Shown here in pieces: positions 1 to 12,500 of a DNA stretch of 12,500 nucleotides. The stretch is from assembly GCA_002005505.1 (NCBI GenBank), contig KV908412.1:32501-45000 (forward strand), read 5' to 3'. Under the pieces are notes generated by a model. That model did no database searches. It was given only the letters and a program-made list of their open reading frames with translations, and was not told the DNA's origin. This stretch comes from Botryococcus braunii (lineage: Eukaryota; Chlorophyta; Trebouxiophyceae). How positions within the stretch are numbered: the stretch's first letter is position 1; each line of letters opens with the position of its first letter. The translations under genes and the position numbers were made by a program.

Positions 1-186
1 AAGACAGCTCAATCCCTAAATTTCAACCTCTTCTTCAGCAGGAACTTCTTCTAGATTAAAGAGATGGTGTAACTGTTTCACCACGCTCTTCTGCTAAAAC
101 AATGCCTTTAAGTTTAAAGTTTAAACGATTCAAACTAGGGATGTTCGTGCTCTTTCGCCAAACAATTGGAATCTGAACCAATATTT

Positions 187-470
<284 letters not shown>

Positions 471-479
471 ATCCGCATC

Positions 480-977
480 ATGTATATAAAATGTGCCCCA
501 CATCCCTACATAAGCATATGGAATGCCTCGTATCAATATGCAACTAGTAATTGTCAATTTTAGTAATAACATTGCATATATTTGGGATAATAAAGGATTC
601 TTCCCCACGATCATCTTAGCCACCATTGCGCTTAAAAAACTCCTGTCATGACACCATTCTTAAAGTAGCATTGAATCCCATTCTCTATATTGTCATAAAT
701 ACAAAAGGGCATTCCATTTTGTATGCAATCCACTAAGTATCCAGATCTCCATGCTCTGTACCTCAACTTCTAGATCTATTGGATTTACTTCATAGGCGCT
801 AGACGGCCTGACATACATGCTAATTGCAACACTTCTCAGACCAAGCTTGAATACCTTAGTACACACATGTGAACGCTTTGCTCTTGCCGGCGCCGAGCCA
901 ATTTTCTATCCAACTAGCTATAGCAATATAATGCATATATTATCTGCATAGAAATTTACACCCTTCAAGGTCTAGAT
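480..977. other. AT-rich intergenic stretch, no gene seen
   Basis: Non-repetitive, AT-rich sequence between the CT tract and the MORN open frame. I see no conserved open frame, no RNA gene and no clear promoter motif. It could carry the promoter, 5' UTR or an upstream exon of the MORN gene, but nothing shows this directly. Confidence 0.5.
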
Positions 978-1724
978 ATGCGTTACATCTATCTCAAATT
1001 AGTGAATAATTTTGAAAAACTGGAGAGGTTAATTAACCCGTCGTTGCGCTCCGTATCGCAGGATGTGTCCACGGAATACGAACGCGACGAGATTTGGTGG
1101 TTGGCCATGGAAAAGGACTACATATGCATCGATGATGTTGAAATTGCCCACACGGGACGGTACACCGGTCCTTGGAAATATGGGCGCCCTCGAGATGCTC
1201 CATCTGGCGGAGTTGGATGTTTTGTGTGCCCGCCATTCACATACACGGGGGAATGGTTGAATGGCAAACCGCATGGAAAGGGCGCGTGCATTAAAGCGAG
1301 TGGGAACACGTACATTGGCCAGTGGGAGGACGGGAAGCCAAATGCGTCGGGGTATGGGACCATGACCAGCAATGGGGGCAAGTACATATACATTGGTGAT
1401 TTGAAGGACGGCAAGACGGATGGCAAAGGAGTTTGCACATACCCTAATGGGACCAAGTACTACGGAATGTGGAAGAACGACAAGGAGGACGGCCAGGGCG
1501 AGTGTAAATATCCAAATGGGGCCACATTCGTTGGCCAATGGAAGGACGGCAAGCCCGATGGCAAAGGAGATTGCACTTACGCTAGTGGGAACAAGTACAG
1601 TGGAATATGGCAGAACGGCAAGGAGCATGGGCATGGCGTTAAAACATATGTTAATGGGGACGAATACAATGGCGTGTGGACGGACGTAAAGCTCATTAGC
1701 TTTACAAATGTGGCGGGGTCTTAA
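978..1724 (+). CDS. MORN-repeat protein, probably 3'-frameshifted
   Basis: The open frame encodes 248 residues. From about residue 88 to 235 it contains six to seven MORN repeats of about 23 residues with the pattern Y-x-G-x-W-x-x-G-K-x-x-G-x-G. Repeats start near residues 89 (YTGEW), 112 (YIGQW), 138 (IYIGDL), 161 (YYGMW), 184 (FVGQW), 207 (YSGIW) and 230 (YNGVW). A degenerate copy (RYTGPW) is at 61. MORN repeats are short beta-hairpins found in membrane-associated, cytoskeletal and phosphoinositide-linked proteins; there is no kinase or other catalytic domain here, so no specific role can be given. No signal peptide or membrane segment is seen. The first ATG is at 978, but Met44 at 1107 sits in a better eukaryotic context (gccATGG) and the repeats follow it, so translation may start there. 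The stop at 1722 cuts off a repeat that continues in another frame (next entry). It could be an intact short gene, a recent pseudogene or one with a missed 3' intron. Confidence 0.8.
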   Translation: MRYIYLKLVNNFEKLERLINPSLRSVSQDVSTEYERDEIWWLAMEKDYICIDDVEIAHTGRYTGPWKYGRPRDAPSGGVGCFVCPPFTYTGEWLNGKPHGKGACIKASGNTYIGQWEDGKPNASGYGTMTSNGGKYIYIGDLKDGKTDGKGVCTYPNGTKYYGMWKNDKEDGQGECKYPNGATFVGQWKDGKPDGKGDCTYASGNKYSGIWQNGKEHGHGVKTYVNGDEYNGVWTDVKLISFTNVAGS

Positions 1725-1790
1725 CCTCGAACTGGAGCAAGTACGTTTGACAGTGGATGGACGGCGAGTTGGTGGGCATGGCCGGTTAGA
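1700..1790 (+). pseudogene. Decayed C-terminal MORN repeat, out of frame
   Basis: Just after the MORN stop, another frame reads GGVLTSNWSKYV, then TGA, then QWMDGELVGMAG and a stop. This is one further MORN unit: KYV-x-QWMDGELVG is the usual KYVGQWxDGxxxG, with the expected Gly codon replaced by TGA. The last in-frame residues of the main frame (after GVWTDVK) do not resemble a MORN repeat. I infer one frameshift near 1690-1715 and one nonsense change near 1777. Sequencing error is possible, but two independent lesions make decay more likely. Confidence 0.65.
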
Positions 1791-2098
1791 TCCCTTCGTT
1801 TCAGGCAAGCAAGTTTGCTTGTGAATGGATGGAGTGCTTTCCAGGTCCATGGATTCGTACGGCCATGGCTACTTCCTGAGCTCCAGAGACCACGATGACC
1901 ATGTAAGGAACTTCCCGCGCTGGAGGAAAGTTCAGTTGCGACTAGAATTCGCGCGCGTTCGAATCCTAGGAGGTGAAACGACAATCGTTACCTTGCACAT
2001 CACATGCGTGTCTAGGGAGATCCGTATACTTCTCTTGGAATCACATCTATAAAGGAATGGACGCGTATGTCCAAAAATTAGCCGTCCTAGGAGGCCAG

Positions 2099-2137
2099 AG
2101 TCGGACTCAGAGTGTGGGCATATAAAAGTCGGACTCA
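2099..2137 (+). promoter_or_regulatory. Possible TATA box between two direct repeats
   Basis: TATAAAAG at 2121-2128 lies between two exact copies of AGTCGGACTCA (2099-2109 and 2127-2137). The first copy is part of GAGTCGGACTC, an inverted repeat around one base. CCTAGGAGG also occurs twice upstream (near 1966 and 2086). This looks like a core promoter or part of a solo LTR, but no transcript or coding region can be tied to it. Confidence 0.3.
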
Positions 2138-2288
2138 TTTACGGGTTGTAGTCAGTCGCTATCTTCTTTTTATTTCACTTCTATCTTGGCCTCTTTCATA
2201 CAGGCTTCCGGTGTTTGCTACTACAGGCGGCCGCGACATATCAGCACAGATGGTTTGACTGTACAGATGGCACATTTGGTTTGACTGA

Positions 2289-2312
2289 CATATCTTAATG
2301 TACTAAGATATG
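2289..2312. repeat. Perfect 9-bp inverted repeat in an AT-rich patch
   Basis: CATATCTTA (2289-2297) and TAAGATATG (2304-2312) are perfect inverted arms around a 6-nt loop. Two tandem copies of TATAATATGT follow. No function can be assigned. Confidence 0.8.
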
Positions 2313-2908
2313 TATTACGTTATAATATGTTATAATATGTCAATGAAGGTTACGTTATGATATGTTAATTAAGTCAGTTAACAATAGCTGCTATTGGATG
2401 TTAGAATATGCTGGCCCCAAACCGTAATCCACAAGCATCCAAGCGCGGGTGTCTGCGCGGTTGACTCCCCCGCATACACTTGCGAGTTCACACTGAATTG
2501 TACCTAGATGGTTTGTGGTTCGCTGTTCGGATATGCTTCGCATCTCAATTCATTCCTGCCAAATGCAAAATTTTAGTTTAAACGAATGGTAGTAATTACT
2601 TTATAAAGGTTGCTACTCCATCACGTGCAAATCCTGTAATGCTGGAATATTTTTTGCAAGTTATCCTTTCACAATGGCATCTGCAAAACTTGCCTATGGG
2701 TATACCCCCGCGGGCATACAAATATATTGTGAATAAAATCCCAGTTTGATTCTCATACTAGAAGGACTCCAGATAGAAGGTAAAAATTCTTAGGACCGCA
2801 CAGCGCTGCTAGCATCCATGTATTCCCTCCCTTCCTTCCGAAGAGATCCCCGCCCAAACACTGACAGTGCATTGCCAATACTGGGGAGGGGAAGAAAAAG
2901 AGGGGGGC

Positions 2909-2911
<3 letters not shown>

Positions 2912-2983
<72 letters not shown>

Positions 2984-3151
2984 ACACACAAACCCACACA
3001 CACACACACACACACAAGCGCGCGCGCGCACAAACACACACACACACATACACACACACACACACACACACATACAGCACCAACCCCCCCCCCCACACAC
3101 ACACACACAACCACACACACACACAGACACACACACACTGTGAGTGTGTGG

Positions 3152-3214
<63 letters not shown>

Positions 3215-3218
3215 TGAG
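2912..3218. repeat. (CA)n tract facing a (TG)n tract: large imperfect inverted repeat
   Basis: A CA-rich tract (2912-3137) is followed directly by a TG-rich tract (about 3138-3218), meeting at CACACACT-GTG-AGTGTGTG near 3130-3149. The two halves are complementary, so this DNA can fold into a long hairpin. The CA side is interrupted by an alternating (GC)n run (near 3017-3029) and a run of C (near 3086), both prone to unusual DNA structure. Open frames through it are artefacts. Confidence 0.95.
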
Positions 3219-4160
3219 TTAGCTAATCTAAATAACTGGAACTATCTATAGATTAGTTTGAAACAATATAGCAACAACTGAAAGGGTTAGCTCAGGACAT
3301 CCAATGTAACTGGGGCTTGCCGCCTACGTAGGTATACATAGGCATACCTCGGACTCTAGAGCTCTGCAGGTTTTCACTAATCTGCTGGTCATGCCTCGTG
3401 CAGCCACAAACACTGACGAGTTCTTAACGTTGCTTGTGTTTGTTAATGAGCAATTACAGACTGTACACTAGGAGACAAAACCCTAGGATCTGCATGATTC
3501 GCAAGCATTCCAGATTTAAACGACATATAGTTGGGGTAACGGGACATGTTTGTACACATGAACAATCGTAGCTACTATACCGTACATGTACGTATATGGT
3601 TGTATACAACCGTAGCTACTACACCATGCAACCGTATAAGTAGCTACTATAGTATACTGATCCTGATTACGTTGCCGGCTGCATTGTTGCATGCACAGGC
3701 AGGCATTTGGGCACCCCGTTTAAGGGAGACTTTTATAGTTACAAATAACAATGGGCATCAATATTGCATTTCATTCTGTACCCATGGCTCCAATTATTTT
3801 ACCCCAGAGACGCGGATGCCCTACACACCTTTGTGATGGGGAAATGCCCAATCCGTGGTACCAACAGAACGGGGAAAAGTTAACGCCACGATATCGATCT
3901 TTAAGAGAGTCTAAATATTAGACGTCTAATTATCGGACGTACCAGATACATAACAGAAAGGGGAAACGCCACGATCTCCAACTGGAAGTGCTAGACAGAT
4001 AGCCATGGTCAAGGACCCTCCATCAAGGGACAAGGAAGCATCCATCCATGGTTAATGGTTAATTAACTTATAAGGACCCTCCCTCCATCAAAGCACACGT
4101 GAGCAAGCATCCATGGTCAAGGACCCTCTATCATTGGGCAAGTGAGCATCCATTCATGTT
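3219..4160. other. Intergenic region; nothing recognised except short repeats
   Basis: No credible coding sequence. CGTAGCTACTA-like motifs recur near 3565-3655, and a GGGGAAA(A)...CGCCACGAT motif occurs twice (near 3870 and 3960). If the MLO gene ends at 4269, its 3' UTR and polyadenylation signal would lie here on the minus strand; a TGTAA, the polyadenylation signal of many green algae, reads on that strand near 3741, but this proves little. Confidence 0.45.
3917..3930. repeat. Perfect 14-bp palindrome
   Basis: ATTAGACGTCTAAT reads the same on both strands, with an ACGT core. It could be a dimeric protein-binding site, but nothing nearby indicates which. Confidence 0.85.
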
Positions 4161-4172
4161 AAGGACCCTCTG
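4005..4172. repeat. Irregular tandem repeat with AAGGACCCTC core
   Basis: AAGGACCCTC occurs four times, separated by about 40-65 bp and linked by variants of GCATCCATGGT(C/T)AA. The last copy is the left arm of the hairpin at 4163. The array probably grew out of the hairpin arm or the reverse. Confidence 0.75.
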
Positions 4173-4208
4173 GCAGGGATATCTATTGATAACCCCGCCA
4201 GAGGGTCC
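4163..4208. repeat. Strong hairpin, 21-bp stem and 4-nt loop
   Basis: Arms at 4163-4183 and 4188-4208 match at 19 of 21 positions, including the first 12 bp (GGACCCTCTGGC / GCCAGAGGGTCC), around the loop TATT. It would lie in the 3' UTR or 3' flank of the minus-strand MLO gene. It could also be the end of a foldback element. Confidence 0.9.
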
Positions 4209-4221
4209 TCAATATGAATGA

Positions 4222-4256
4222 ATTTAGATAGCTATGATTCAGATAGCTATCTAAAT
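4222..4256. repeat. Second hairpin, perfect 14-bp stem
   Basis: ATTTAGATAGCTAT (4222-4235) and ATAGCTATCTAAAT (4243-4256) are perfect inverted arms with a 7-nt loop. It begins 14 nt after the 4163-4208 hairpin, so the pair forms a double stem-loop next to the proposed MLO stop codon. Confidence 0.9.
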
Positions 4257-4268
4257 CATACATAGAAG

Positions 4269-12500
<8,232 letters not shown>

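Larger units (their letters stand above)
1800..2900. other. Intergenic region without a recognised gene
   Basis: No open frame here shows a recognisable family. It contains a TATAAAAG motif with flanking direct repeats (2099-2137), TGGTTTGACTG twice near 2250-2290, and an AT-rich patch at 2289-2370. The last part (2400-2900) is unremarkable single-copy-looking sequence running into the CA tract. Confidence 0.5.

Noticed and set aside
1029..1850. 273-codon minus-strand open frame
   Set aside because: It is antisense to the MORN repeats and open only because of their codon pattern; no family resemblance.
2753..3222. Cys-Val and Thr-His polymer frames
   Set aside because: They are translations of the (CA)n/(TG)n tracts.

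Overview
The window is nuclear DNA from an intron-rich eukaryote, most likely a green alga. The evidence is a spliced, plant-type MLO membrane-protein gene on the minus strand, a MORN-repeat gene on the plus strand, long (CT)n, (CA)n and (TG)n microsatellites and many minisatellites. There are no bacterial operons, ribosome binding sites or rRNA/tRNA genes. A microsatellite-rich prasinophyte such as Cymbomonas or Pyramimonas would fit, but the species is a guess.

Layout. 1-977: AT-rich flank with a 280-bp (CT)n tract. 978-1724 (+): MORN-repeat protein whose 3' end looks frameshifted; a decayed last repeat follows to about 1790. 1800-4260: no convincing gene; it holds a possible TATA box, palindromes, a large (CA)n/(TG)n inverted pair and two hairpins. 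4269-12500 (-): an MLO-family gene with its 5' end outside the window. Exons read by homology and phase are 12500-12474, 11760-11633, 10913-10811, 9174-9000, 8180-8084, 7527-7389, 7133-6983 and 5805-5647. A linker exon (9760-9693) and a terminal exon (4412-4269) are only candidates. Intron phases at A/B, B/C, D/E, E/F, F/G and G/H are all mutually compatible, and the joined residues run collinearly with TM3 to TM7 of MLO proteins; the C to D junction is unresolved.

The most unusual observation concerns the MLO introns. Most hold tandem arrays, and several arrays contain extra copies of the splice junction of the neighbouring exon: a 100-bp array with four copies of the exon E acceptor, a ~90-bp array with repeated exon A donors, decayed copies of the exon D donor next to a 22-bp palindromic array, copies of the exon G end and donor, one copy of the exon H donor, and a repeated exon C acceptor. 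Introns here seem to have grown by tandem duplication across exon edges, leaving decoy splice sites and pseudo-exons. Most long open frames elsewhere in the window are translations of microsatellites or minisatellites and are not genes.
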